This document shows positions 1 through 12,730 of a stretch of 64,000 nt of DNA, in pieces. Each line of letters begins with the position of its first letter. Position 1 is the stretch's first letter. This DNA comes from Dendrocalamus latiflorus (Eukaryota > Streptophyta > Magnoliopsida > Poales > Poaceae). The notes under the pieces are model-generated. The model was not told the DNA's origin, ran no database searches, and worked only from the letters and a program-made list of their open reading frames with translations. The DNA is taken from NCBI GenBank assembly GCA_017311315.1, contig CM029650.1, positions 15,041,215 through 15,105,214 of the forward strand, read 5' to 3'. Position numbers and translations under genes: made by a program.

Positions 1-3000
1 TTATTACCATGGGGTAATAACGCCAGTCCACGGATTATTATTCGTGTTAGCCGATAAAACATCGCTCTAACGAATAATAAGCCTATCAGGGTGTTGCAGC
101 GGAACAATAATTAGAGACGAAACACGATATTACAAGAATATCGCCACGCAGGGCTAAAGTTTATTACAACGCCTCAAGGGCTTAAATATTACAATATTTT
201 GACCAAATATTCTAACTACTTTCTATTCAATAACGATCATACGGAGTGTCCACCTTGTACCCACTGTCATCCAAGTCCACGGTATTCCATCCAGGTAGCT
301 TTCTCTTGATCTTAGCCATTCTCTGAACTGACATGCTCCTAAGCAAAAGGGAGGATTATAGCAAGGGTGAGTACAAAGGTACTCAGCAAGCGTTATTAAC
401 AAAATACATAACATGCTTATCCTTTCCACATTTAGGAATCTCAATTCCTATTCTCAATTTCTTTCCATGACATAGAAAATAAAGTTTGTTGGTTTTGAAA
501 TAATGACAATTTATTAATTTAGAAAACTACTGAACATACGCATGAACAGCAAAAACCCCCATAAGTTTCCGTAATTCTCCTTTCCCGGAGACAGGCATGA
601 ATTCATGATTTGGATAGCATTGCGCAAGCTTGTATCACTTTACCCATCATCACTCTGCTCGTGTTGGCTCTTGGGATTATCCGCAATTCCTTTGAAGCGG
701 CGCCCAGAACAGAGTACAGTACAATTATCTCTAGTTCAGTAATTATATCTCCACCCGGTTACTCACAATCAGCAGCCCGGAGCGGTGTAACACCCTCACA
801 CAGACCCACTGAAGACGACATAACCGTTGGCTGGTAGGGTATTCAACCTTTCCCCAGCCCCCTGACTCGCGTATATAACGCCCTGCGTAACCCGCCTGTG
901 GGTTCTTACGCTCCGGTCTTACACCGGTTCCTTTGGGTCTATCCCATAAATACTCACTCCTGTGGAGAATATAACACCTCACTAGAGTACCGACTGCCCG
1001 TGAAAACGGAACGTTGGTTGATACGAGTTGGTACGGTCTGTCCATACGGATGAAGTTTGTAGTCCCTTATATTCTATTCTTATGCAGAGGTCCCGCCCTC
1101 GCCCACTCATTTCCTATCCCGGCAACCTCTGCCCACCTTTTTACTTAACTTTAGTGGCCAACTGCTCCATCAGTTGCCAACTAACCCTTTTCATTCACAT
1201 ATAGCCATTGCTTGATTTAAAACCCTTTTTATTTCTTTCATGCAAGTGATACTAGATTAATACAAAATACTTGTTTTACGAATATACTCCGCAGAGGTGT
1301 TCAAAGGAATGCTTGCCTGGATTTCAACCATAGATTTGGATTCACATAGGATCAGGTGAAGTCACTCCCGTAGTTTGGATTGTCGCCTGCAATTAAATAC
1401 GTCGACTACGACTTAATTTACAAGAATATAATAATATGCGATATGTCGATGTGCTGGTGCTCCTAGGATGAGGCTCCGCTTAACTTAACCCGATCGCGGT
1501 TTAGCCCTAATTAACTCGTATTCTATACTCGTCACTTGGCGTTATTTTCCTAGCATAGACTGGGTTGTTTACTTACAAGTTAAACTCAATCTTTTGTTGC
1601 TTTCTGACCATCTACCATTGCGATACGATTAAATATATACACATACAATTATTGGTGAATATTAATCTTAGTTGACCTCGCGCATGCAATCATATCCGTT
1701 TAAATTCTCCTAGATGTGCATCTATTTACCTTTAATTCACTTATAAGTCTTATGGTTATTTAAGTAAATTCCTTTTTCCTTGGTATCGGTCCTTTCTCGT
1801 AACTAGTACGCGCATGATTAATTATCTACACCAATAAAATTAATTATTAAGTAATTATTAATTGAATTATACTCAAGCGTCTTCGTATAATCTCCAGGTT
1901 TTATTTTTATATTAAATTTGTTCCTAAACATTACCGAATTTATAGCCAGAAATATTTACTAGGAAGGTTCTACAATTTAATACCACTAACCCTAGTTGCA
2001 ACAATAATGTACTAATTTAATCAATATGCTATATACTCTAGTCTATTAATGACGATTCATTTATTCGAACCAATATAATTACTAATTAGTGATATTCTAC
2101 TATCTGGAAGAACTTAATCAGATTATCGGGTATTTAAATCTGCAACTAAATAGTTTTAGCTTACAGTTCTTTAATTTCATCCTTACGCATACAGGTTTAA
2201 GTGGCGGTTATACCTTACATCGTCGGACCACAATTAGTTTATTCTAATATTCTGAAGTAATTAGGATGGACTCCTATAATTTAACTATTGTTGTCCAGAT
2301 CGCCTAGGGAATGAAATACATCATTGAGCGGTTTAAATAATAATACACGGGTTCGAGTACATACTTGGATCTATTTTAATAGATTGACACTTTTGGTTTA
2401 TTTATCATATCCTGAATATTTATTAATAGAATTCCACAAGTTTATACTACCAACAGATTTAATTAAATAATTACTTAGGAAATTTATTAGTTTGAACGAC
2501 AATATATCAGTTCTATCGATACTGGTCAGATTTTAATATGCTGCTAATTCTTAATTAATCACCACTACTGATTAGTGATATTTTATACTTGTAACCTGAT
2601 GAGTATAATACTAGAAAGTAGTTTAATATGCAATCTATCACTTAAATGAAATATTTACGAAGACAAATTTCTATTATACGCGCGCCTCTCCTCTCTCTTC
2701 TTCCTCTCTCTTCTCTTTTTCCTTCCCCTTTTCTTTTCTTCTTTTCTTCCACCCGACCCCCTTCTCCTGGGTTCGGCCGCCCCCTCATCTCCTCCCTCTG
2801 TCTCCCTCTTTCTCTGCTCTCTCTCCCCTTTCGGTTCCCTTCATCCCCATGCCGTGCCTTAGCTCCTCTGCGCCCGGGTCCCAGCGCCTCTGCCCCCCCG
2901 GGTCTCACCGCCTCAGTCCCCTGCGCTGCTCCACCGGATCCCCCTCTCCTACACTCCTCCTTCCCACGGCTTGGTTCCCCGACTGCCGTCCCCAAGCGCC

Positions 3001-4884
3001 GCCCCTCGGGTCGGCCTCCCGCCGCGCCGCCCCAGTCGCCATCAATCTCGGCGGCGCTGCGCCGTGCGGTTCGACTGCCCGCCGCCTTGCCTCCCGACGC
3101 CGGTGAACCACAGCCAGCGTGGCCTAGGGCCCGGATCCGACGCCTAGCTCCTCCATCCCACCGATTTAGGGTTGATTTGCTATGGTTTGGTTGCTATTTG
3201 CATTAATTTCCGATGATTTTGCTGGTATAGTAGTAGGCATAAAGAGGGGTTGTTCTGCTACTTCCAATGGTCATCCTCTATGTTGAATCTTTGTTGCTCT
3301 AATGGTGGTTGTGATACTCCTGGTATTTCTTGACTAGCTATGCAGGGCTTAATACTGGAGTGGTTACTAGGGTTGAGGTATTTTGTGACTTACCTCCACC
3401 GGTGCTGGTTGATGTAGGGTGGAAGAGGGTTAGGGTTTGCTGATGGTTGCCGTCTTCTTGACTATGTGTATGTCGCCGGATGGCGACCTCCCTGGGTTGA
3501 TGGAGATGGGCTTGCGGTTGGGTCCCCTGCCTTCGTCGCCGTCGCCTTGCTCCTGGTCGGCTTGCCTGGCCTTCGTCTTGCGTCTGGGCCTTCTCCCCGG
3601 TGGCTACGGTTGTTCGGTTTGGCTTGAGATGTTTTGAGGGTTTGGGGGAAATGGGGAACGAGAGACAGTGGAGAGTTGGCTCTGCCTTGCTCTTTCTGCT
3701 CTCTGCCCTGGTGGTTGCGCATGATATTCGGCTTGTGGCTGTGCCTTCTGCTGGCGGTGTGATATTTTCTGGGATGGCTGTGCTGGCTGGAAGTGCTATC
3801 TCGGCCTCACTGGCTCTGGCCGTGTGCTATCTGGGGATATTTTTGGGATGCTACTGTGGTCTCTGGGGTGGCTTATACTCTCGGTTGCTCCCTTCCTCAG
3901 TTAGCCTTGGCTCGGTTGCTCGGTTGTGGTTTGGCTTGAAAATGGGATTATGGCATTTTTGGCTTTGCCTTGGTTGGTTCCTATACTCAAAACAGGTTTG
4001 TATAATAAAAATACCGTGTGATGATCCTATGGTTGTGAGAGGTGCCGACTGGCCCCCGGACGGTCAGGTATCTCCGTGAACGGATTACCCCGCCCGAAGT
4101 TAACCGCTAGGGCTCTGACGGCTATTCACTTTTATTTCTTTTGTTTATTTTTATTCGTTCTTTTGTTTGGTCTTTTTCGGTATTAAAACTATTGATTCGC
4201 TCACAAGAATTATCGATGTGTTGGCACTCTAACGACGGACTTCAATGTATGAAATGGTCTAATTGTAATAGGGCTTTTTCTTAATATTGATGTACCAAAT
4301 AATGTAATTTATCTGAATGTAATTTCTATTCTCAATTATTCTGAATGCAATATCTATGTATGAGATGAATCTTGGTGTAAATTAAATCATGTACTTTCTG
4401 ACTGAATATTGTTGTATTGCAATTGCTTAATTGTTGAGATGGTTATTTAGTTGAGACATGGGATTGTATACTGGTTATAATTCAGATTGTTGCTATCATA
4501 TAATGCAATCAGTGATATTTTTATTGGACTTGATATGAGTTCTCATTATCGATCAATGTATGTTATTGATTTGACCCTACACAGATTGTAACTAACTACT
4601 ATTGTACTACGGACTGTTATATATATTTTAATTGATTTGAATGTTTCTATTTGGCATGCCATTGAACTTTTGTTTCTCATTTCAGTCCATACGATTTGAT
4701 ATTCATCCTCGTTAATAAAATTATTAAAACAAGATACTAGTTTATCATTCGTTGATTTCAATTTCTACGACTACGCAGAAAATTTTAAATTCCCCCGTAT
4801 TTTAGCTCATTAGTTATGTATAATTAATCCTGCTTAACATCCTAATTCACTAATTAGGGTTAATTAACGACGTGGGTCGTTACA
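1..4884 (-). repeat. 3' LTR of the LARD element (left copy, 14 bp missing)
   Basis: This copy aligns with 7847-12730 at a constant offset of 7846 with no net indel. I noticed six substitutions: 151 G/A, 378 G/A, 2959 C/A, 3252 G/C, 4592 C/T and 4770 A/G. That is about 0.12% divergence, so the insertion is very recent, or gene conversion has occurred. The LTR holds AT-rich ends and a pyrimidine- and GC-rich block near 2680-3140. The open frames inside it, such as the 159-codon frame at 3600-4079, start at non-ATG codons and resemble no known protein, so they are not annotated as genes. Confidence 0.92.
2680..3140 (+). other. Pyrimidine-rich then GC-rich block inside the LARD LTR (copy at 10526-10986)
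   Basis: On the plus strand, antisense to the element, about 100 nt of almost pure C/T is followed by about 350 nt of GC-rich, CpG-rich sequence, then a TTTAGGGTT motif and ordinary AT-rich DNA. This profile resembles the 5' leader of a grass gene. On the element's sense strand it is a long polypurine run. It may be captured host promoter or leader DNA, or an antisense promoter. The frames of 60-186 codons across it have low complexity and no recognisable homology. Confidence 0.45.
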
Positions 4885-4897
4885 CACTTCCCTCCTT
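4885..4897 (-). promoter_or_regulatory. Polypurine tract of the LARD element
   Basis: Read on the minus strand this is AAGGAGGGAAGTG, directly abutting the 3' LTR start TGTAACGACCC. This is the expected place for the primer of plus-strand DNA synthesis and independently fixes the element's orientation. Confidence 0.85.
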
Positions 4898-6903
4898 AAA
4901 AATGATTTCGTCCTCGAAATCGGAAATGGCTTAAGAAGATGGTAGTAAGTCTCTTGTTGGTCCCTCACGAAACGTACTTTTAGATATTCCTATTTATCTT
5001 GTTCCTTAGGTCGATACACCGTCTATGCTGATGTCGCTCGTCGACTCCTCACATATCCACGTTGTAGTTTCATATTAAGTTTACAGTTATGTATTATCGT
5101 CACTAGAGGTTTGGTAGCATAAGGATCGGGATTATAATTCATGTTAAGGTAGGAAAATCGTTCAGTTTATTCTATATTGCACCGGTTCGTATTTTCCTTT
5201 TTCTAACCATTGCCCCTTCCCTCCTTAATTCTTTAGCTACCCCTTGATTCCTTTAACTGGTCTATTGAAATGCTATGGTTGATGGTTTGGCAGAGTGGTT
5301 CAATGAGGATGGTATTGCTTTAAGCAATTGAGTTGGAAAGAATTCTCATGGTAAGAAGATTTGGAATTAAATTATAAACTAGGCATTGTACTTGAGCTAT
5401 TTAAGGGTTGAGTATCTCCGCTTGGTTAATATAGGCAGGTCCTGACCAAATGGTATGATCGAAATTAGTCGAATTTTAGTTGCTCATTTTACTGTGGTTC
5501 AAGTGGTTCTATTGACTTGTATGGATACTTATGAGATGTTAAGAATAGATTGGGCATGAATCGAGTGGTTAGATATTCAGGGAATGGCATTATAGTGTCG
5601 GAAACTTTTGGACCTAACTCAACGTCTGGGATATCAGCCTTTTAGACATGGTTTAGCTCTTCGGGAGTGAATAGATCTCACTAGATTATTAGGTAGGCTT
5701 AGAGATTTCTTCGTTACACACAGGAATATAGTATTGCCATACGGTTTTAGGTTCTATTGATGATAAATCACTGACATTGAAAGTGTGGACATTTCCCCCT
5801 ATTCATAATATATGTCCTCATGGAATGCATGAAACAAGTTTTCCGAAAACTTTAAACACTAGTGTGCAAGAAATATTTATATAGAATGATGCAAGGGGTT
5901 TTGTGAAAATACTTATTCCTAATGTCATGTTGAAACATTTTCGTTTGCAGAATTTCATTTTATAAATTCATGGTCAATGTTATGCTCCGCGGAGACTATG
6001 ACAATGGTTCCTGAAACCATATATTCATGAATTTGGGGAAATGCACCAGACATGGATAATAATATTTTGATGGATGCTTTAGGACCTTTCATGGATAATA
6101 GGGTGATTAATCCCGTAACAGCTGTAGGCTTAGAACTTCGGGACGGTTCCAATCTGCATTACAACGGGGAAAACCTAGGTAGGTATGGATGTCTTCCATA
6201 AGTCTGACCATACGCTCCAAGAGGATAGAATTAAGCAAGTAACAAATTTCTCGGAGTATTTAGGGATAGATTATTAGGAAAAGACTTATTTGGTTGAATA
6301 AAAGCTTTACAACTAAACAGTCTACCAGTCTTGGGTGGTAAAATAATTAGCGTCATTTTTAATTCAATTACGTGCTGAGGACGTCTCACTCTAAGTTACG
6401 TGCTCTGTAAAAGAAATTGGATGTTGGTGGATATATTACCTACAGTTGGTCTCGTAATATTCGTCTAGGTCTAGTCGTCCTGGTATTTCTATATGACCGG
6501 CTTTTAGAAATAATAATGAATTGAGCTTTTTTTTTCTATATTAAGAATTAGGTCTAGAATTTCACTTGTTTTAATTCAATTGATCATTATACACTTAGTC
6601 CCATCACTTTAAGTTGTAATTAAATTTATGAAATTATATTTTTGAACATACCTGCTTATCATGACGTTATCAAATTTCCTGCAGCAAGTTGTTACAAGAG
6701 GAAAGAACAACATTTTATTCATGTTGTAGACCCAGGTTTTCTTATTAGTGTTCAGCATGTAAGTAGATACGAAGTGATTTATGTTCAAGTAGTAGAAAGC
6801 GGCATTACTCCCTCTCTGATGTTGGTTTTCACATCACAGCATACACAGTAGGCAAATAAAACCCAAGAAACATAGAGATGCAAAAAGAATCAACTCCTAC
6901 ACT

Positions 6904-7206
6904 ACTCTGGGACTACGTGCCCAGCTACGCTCGAGAACTCGCTCTCAAGGCCGCCCAAATCTTTCGTGTTTGGGACCACGCTCAGAGCTTGCCTCTGAGT
7001 GCGAACCTACACTACCCTGGATCTCCGCGCCCAGGCACGCCTGAGAACTCGCTCTCAGGATCGCCCAAAACTTTCGCGTTTGGAACCACGCTCAGGGCTC
7101 ATCCCTGAGTACGCCTAGGACTTCGTTCCTGAGTACGCCCGAAACTTACGCGTTCGGGAGCGCCACGGACCACTCGTCCGGGAAATCTCATATGCAGAAA
7201 TGAGAA
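6904..7206 (-). ncRNA. Array of about twelve consecutive short RNA hairpins in the LARD leader
   Basis: Back-to-back inverted repeats with 5-9 nt loops fill about 300 nt, starting about 630 nt downstream of the primer-binding site in element orientation. Examples are CCCAAA/TTTGGG (6954-6974), CTCAGAG/CTCTGAG (6981-6999), CCTGAGA/TCTCAGG (near 7040-7059), CTCAGGG/CCCTGAG (7091-7109), CCCGAA/TTCGGG (7138-7158) and TCTCAT/ATGAGA (near 7187-7205). Four-hairpin modules of roughly 100-110 nt recur two to three times. Between modules, paired stem positions change together (A-T in one, G-C in the other), which supports selection on RNA structure. A packaging or dimerisation element is the natural guess. 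Function is not proven, and it could also be annotated as a structured repeat. Confidence 0.7.
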
Positions 7207-7818
7207 AAGTAAATTTTATTTTGGTTCATCTGCCATCATGAATGATTATAATATTACTTTTCTTTAATTGTCTCTACTAAATTTTGTGATGGCGGATGCG
7301 TTCATTTAGTTGCAAGAGCGAAAAGATAAGGGTCTCGGAGTTTTGGTTCGCTTCTAAACCATTATAACTACCCATATTTACCTTAGATTGCCCTATGTTG
7401 CCACAGTTGATTCTATGTCGCTACGGTTGAGAAAAGTAAAACAATCATACATTAACTGAATGCAATAATTTAAATACAGACTATATAATTACAACAAAAT
7501 TAAATGTCAAGTTCATAATTAAAATTATATTGCTTACCAACTACCACTAGAATTTTGTAGACTATCACTGTTACCAATAAAAAGAACTAGTTCATAATTT
7601 AGATCGTCCTAACCATTATTAACGTCATTCCCTTCCTCGCTACCCACTCTAATTCTAAGAACATGCCGCGATCTAAAAGTGGAATTGCCAAACTCTACAG
7701 TTAAATACGAACCGACATAAAGATGAGAAGCATTAATGAATACATATTGCCATATAGCAAGAACAACATCATTAAGTCAAAAACCGTCTCTAATTATTTG
7801 CGTGACCCTCAAACCATT

Positions 7819-7830
7819 GCTCTGATACCA
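7819..7830 (-). promoter_or_regulatory. Primer-binding site (initiator-methionine tRNA) of the LARD element
   Basis: The minus strand reads TGGTATCAGAGC, the standard plant retrotransposon site complementary to the 3' end of initiator-methionine tRNA. It lies 2 nt inside the 5' LTR (LTR edge at 7833). Confidence 0.93.
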
Positions 7831-7832
7831 CC

Positions 7833-10800
7833 TGTGACGACCCACATTATTACCATGGGGTAATAACGCCAGTCCACGGATTATTATTCGTGTTAGCCGA
7901 TAAAACATCGCTCTAACGAATAATAAGCCTATCAGGGTGTTGCAGCGGAACAATAATTAGAGACGAAACACGATATTACAAGAATATCGCCACGCAAGGC
8001 TAAAGTTTATTACAACGCCTCAAGGGCTTAAATATTACAATATTTTGACCAAATATTCTAACTACTTTCTATTCAATAACGATCATACGGAGTGTCCACC
8101 TTGTACCCACTGTCATCCAAGTCCACGGTATTCCATCCAGGTAGCTTTCTCTTGATCTTAGCCATTCTCTGAACTGACATGCTCCTAAGCAAAAGGGAGG
8201 ATTATAGCAAGGGTGAGTACAAAAGTACTCAGCAAGCGTTATTAACAAAATACATAACATGCTTATCCTTTCCACATTTAGGAATCTCAATTCCTATTCT
8301 CAATTTCTTTCCATGACATAGAAAATAAAGTTTGTTGGTTTTGAAATAATGACAATTTATTAATTTAGAAAACTACTGAACATACGCATGAACAGCAAAA
8401 ACCCCCATAAGTTTCCGTAATTCTCCTTTCCCGGAGACAGGCATGAATTCATGATTTGGATAGCATTGCGCAAGCTTGTATCACTTTACCCATCATCACT
8501 CTGCTCGTGTTGGCTCTTGGGATTATCCGCAATTCCTTTGAAGCGGCGCCCAGAACAGAGTACAGTACAATTATCTCTAGTTCAGTAATTATATCTCCAC
8601 CCGGTTACTCACAATCAGCAGCCCGGAGCGGTGTAACACCCTCACACAGACCCACTGAAGACGACATAACCGTTGGCTGGTAGGGTATTCAACCTTTCCC
8701 CAGCCCCCTGACTCGCGTATATAACGCCCTGCGTAACCCGCCTGTGGGTTCTTACGCTCCGGTCTTACACCGGTTCCTTTGGGTCTATCCCATAAATACT
8801 CACTCCTGTGGAGAATATAACACCTCACTAGAGTACCGACTGCCCGTGAAAACGGAACGTTGGTTGATACGAGTTGGTACGGTCTGTCCATACGGATGAA
8901 GTTTGTAGTCCCTTATATTCTATTCTTATGCAGAGGTCCCGCCCTCGCCCACTCATTTCCTATCCCGGCAACCTCTGCCCACCTTTTTACTTAACTTTAG
9001 TGGCCAACTGCTCCATCAGTTGCCAACTAACCCTTTTCATTCACATATAGCCATTGCTTGATTTAAAACCCTTTTTATTTCTTTCATGCAAGTGATACTA
9101 GATTAATACAAAATACTTGTTTTACGAATATACTCCGCAGAGGTGTTCAAAGGAATGCTTGCCTGGATTTCAACCATAGATTTGGATTCACATAGGATCA
9201 GGTGAAGTCACTCCCGTAGTTTGGATTGTCGCCTGCAATTAAATACGTCGACTACGACTTAATTTACAAGAATATAATAATATGCGATATGTCGATGTGC
9301 TGGTGCTCCTAGGATGAGGCTCCGCTTAACTTAACCCGATCGCGGTTTAGCCCTAATTAACTCGTATTCTATACTCGTCACTTGGCGTTATTTTCCTAGC
9401 ATAGACTGGGTTGTTTACTTACAAGTTAAACTCAATCTTTTGTTGCTTTCTGACCATCTACCATTGCGATACGATTAAATATATACACATACAATTATTG
9501 GTGAATATTAATCTTAGTTGACCTCGCGCATGCAATCATATCCGTTTAAATTCTCCTAGATGTGCATCTATTTACCTTTAATTCACTTATAAGTCTTATG
9601 GTTATTTAAGTAAATTCCTTTTTCCTTGGTATCGGTCCTTTCTCGTAACTAGTACGCGCATGATTAATTATCTACACCAATAAAATTAATTATTAAGTAA
9701 TTATTAATTGAATTATACTCAAGCGTCTTCGTATAATCTCCAGGTTTTATTTTTATATTAAATTTGTTCCTAAACATTACCGAATTTATAGCCAGAAATA
9801 TTTACTAGGAAGGTTCTACAATTTAATACCACTAACCCTAGTTGCAACAATAATGTACTAATTTAATCAATATGCTATATACTCTAGTCTATTAATGACG
9901 ATTCATTTATTCGAACCAATATAATTACTAATTAGTGATATTCTACTATCTGGAAGAACTTAATCAGATTATCGGGTATTTAAATCTGCAACTAAATAGT
10001 TTTAGCTTACAGTTCTTTAATTTCATCCTTACGCATACAGGTTTAAGTGGCGGTTATACCTTACATCGTCGGACCACAATTAGTTTATTCTAATATTCTG
10101 AAGTAATTAGGATGGACTCCTATAATTTAACTATTGTTGTCCAGATCGCCTAGGGAATGAAATACATCATTGAGCGGTTTAAATAATAATACACGGGTTC
10201 GAGTACATACTTGGATCTATTTTAATAGATTGACACTTTTGGTTTATTTATCATATCCTGAATATTTATTAATAGAATTCCACAAGTTTATACTACCAAC
10301 AGATTTAATTAAATAATTACTTAGGAAATTTATTAGTTTGAACGACAATATATCAGTTCTATCGATACTGGTCAGATTTTAATATGCTGCTAATTCTTAA
10401 TTAATCACCACTACTGATTAGTGATATTTTATACTTGTAACCTGATGAGTATAATACTAGAAAGTAGTTTAATATGCAATCTATCACTTAAATGAAATAT
10501 TTACGAAGACAAATTTCTATTATACGCGCGCCTCTCCTCTCTCTTCTTCCTCTCTCTTCTCTTTTTCCTTCCCCTTTTCTTTTCTTCTTTTCTTCCACCC
10601 GACCCCCTTCTCCTGGGTTCGGCCGCCCCCTCATCTCCTCCCTCTGTCTCCCTCTTTCTCTGCTCTCTCTCCCCTTTCGGTTCCCTTCATCCCCATGCCG
10701 TGCCTTAGCTCCTCTGCGCCCGGGTCCCAGCGCCTCTGCCCCCCCGGGTCTCACCGCCTCAGTCCCCTGCGCTGCTCCACCGGATCCCCCTCTCCTACAC

Positions 10801-12730
10801 TCCTACTTCCCACGGCTTGGTTCCCCGACTGCCGTCCCCAAGCGCCGCCCCTCGGGTCGGCCTCCCGCCGCGCCGCCCCAGTCGCCATCAATCTCGGCGG
10901 CGCTGCGCCGTGCGGTTCGACTGCCCGCCGCCTTGCCTCCCGACGCCGGTGAACCACAGCCAGCGTGGCCTAGGGCCCGGATCCGACGCCTAGCTCCTCC
11001 ATCCCACCGATTTAGGGTTGATTTGCTATGGTTTGGTTGCTATTTGCATTAATTTCCGATGATTTTGCTGGTATAGTAGTAGGCATAAAGAGGGGTTCTT
11101 CTGCTACTTCCAATGGTCATCCTCTATGTTGAATCTTTGTTGCTCTAATGGTGGTTGTGATACTCCTGGTATTTCTTGACTAGCTATGCAGGGCTTAATA
11201 CTGGAGTGGTTACTAGGGTTGAGGTATTTTGTGACTTACCTCCACCGGTGCTGGTTGATGTAGGGTGGAAGAGGGTTAGGGTTTGCTGATGGTTGCCGTC
11301 TTCTTGACTATGTGTATGTCGCCGGATGGCGACCTCCCTGGGTTGATGGAGATGGGCTTGCGGTTGGGTCCCCTGCCTTCGTCGCCGTCGCCTTGCTCCT
11401 GGTCGGCTTGCCTGGCCTTCGTCTTGCGTCTGGGCCTTCTCCCCGGTGGCTACGGTTGTTCGGTTTGGCTTGAGATGTTTTGAGGGTTTGGGGGAAATGG
11501 GGAACGAGAGACAGTGGAGAGTTGGCTCTGCCTTGCTCTTTCTGCTCTCTGCCCTGGTGGTTGCGCATGATATTCGGCTTGTGGCTGTGCCTTCTGCTGG
11601 CGGTGTGATATTTTCTGGGATGGCTGTGCTGGCTGGAAGTGCTATCTCGGCCTCACTGGCTCTGGCCGTGTGCTATCTGGGGATATTTTTGGGATGCTAC
11701 TGTGGTCTCTGGGGTGGCTTATACTCTCGGTTGCTCCCTTCCTCAGTTAGCCTTGGCTCGGTTGCTCGGTTGTGGTTTGGCTTGAAAATGGGATTATGGC
11801 ATTTTTGGCTTTGCCTTGGTTGGTTCCTATACTCAAAACAGGTTTGTATAATAAAAATACCGTGTGATGATCCTATGGTTGTGAGAGGTGCCGACTGGCC
11901 CCCGGACGGTCAGGTATCTCCGTGAACGGATTACCCCGCCCGAAGTTAACCGCTAGGGCTCTGACGGCTATTCACTTTTATTTCTTTTGTTTATTTTTAT
12001 TCGTTCTTTTGTTTGGTCTTTTTCGGTATTAAAACTATTGATTCGCTCACAAGAATTATCGATGTGTTGGCACTCTAACGACGGACTTCAATGTATGAAA
12101 TGGTCTAATTGTAATAGGGCTTTTTCTTAATATTGATGTACCAAATAATGTAATTTATCTGAATGTAATTTCTATTCTCAATTATTCTGAATGCAATATC
12201 TATGTATGAGATGAATCTTGGTGTAAATTAAATCATGTACTTTCTGACTGAATATTGTTGTATTGCAATTGCTTAATTGTTGAGATGGTTATTTAGTTGA
12301 GACATGGGATTGTATACTGGTTATAATTCAGATTGTTGCTATCATATAATGCAATCAGTGATATTTTTATTGGACTTGATATGAGTTCTCATTATCGATC
12401 AATGTATGTTATTGATTTGACCCTACACAGATTGTAATTAACTACTATTGTACTACGGACTGTTATATATATTTTAATTGATTTGAATGTTTCTATTTGG
12501 CATGCCATTGAACTTTTGTTTCTCATTTCAGTCCATACGATTTGATATTCATCCTCGTTAATAAAATTATTAAAACAAGATACTAGTTTATCATTCGTTG
12601 ATTTCAATTTCTACGGCTACGCAGAAAATTTTAAATTCCCCCGTATTTTAGCTCATTAGTTATGTATAATTAATCCTGCTTAACATCCTAATTCACTAAT
12701 TAGGGTTAATTAACGACGTGGGTCGTTACA
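7833..12730 (-). repeat. 5' LTR of the LARD element (right copy, complete, 4898 bp)
   Basis: This complete LTR runs from TGTGACGACCC at 7833 to GGTCGTTACA at 12730. It is the 5' LTR because the primer-binding site lies 2 nt inside its left edge in minus orientation. A length of 4.9 kb is extreme for LTRs, which are usually 0.3-2 kb, and exceeds the internal domain itself. The promoter should lie in this copy, reading leftwards. I could not place the transcription start with confidence. Confidence 0.92.

Larger units (their letters stand above)
4885..7832 (-). other. Non-coding internal domain of the LARD element
   Basis: These 2948 bp lie between the LTRs. I checked for zinc knuckles, a D-S/T-G protease, RT YXDD and integrase motifs and found none. 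The longest frames are about 60-76 codons with no recognisable similarity. The half nearest the polypurine tract is AT-rich and featureless to the eye. The half nearest the primer-binding site holds the hairpin array at 6904-7206. The domain presumably supplies cis signals such as packaging, dimerisation and priming while proteins come in trans. That role is inferred from the LARD class, not shown here. Confidence 0.8.
1..12730 (-). mobile_element. LARD-like giant non-autonomous LTR retrotransposon
   Basis: Two near-identical direct repeats (1-4884 and 7833-12730) bracket a 2948-bp internal domain. The complete right repeat starts TGTGACGACCCAC and ends GTGGGTCGTTACA, the classic TG...CA inverted LTR termini. 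A sequence matching the 3' end of initiator-methionine tRNA and a polypurine tract sit next to the LTRs in minus-strand orientation, so the right LTR is the 5' LTR. No gag, protease, RT or integrase can be found in any frame. Very long LTRs with a conserved non-coding interior define the LARD class described in Triticeae. The element must therefore borrow proteins from an autonomous, probably Gypsy-type, relative. The first 14 bases of the left LTR lie outside the window, so the target duplication (predicted ATAGG at 12731-12735) cannot be checked. The class call is firm; the family name is unknown. Confidence 0.88.

Noticed and set aside
2646..3206. 186-codon Pro/Ser-rich frame (copy at 10492-11052)
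   Set aside because: It is a translation of a pyrimidine-rich and GC-rich tract; the reverse-strand frame is equally long, as expected for biased composition.
3600..4079. 159-codon frame with hydrophobic stretches in the LARD LTR (copy at 11446-11925)
   Set aside because: It is identical in both LTRs because they are duplicates, and is antisense to the element. It starts at a non-ATG codon in this track, has low-complexity composition and no family resemblance.
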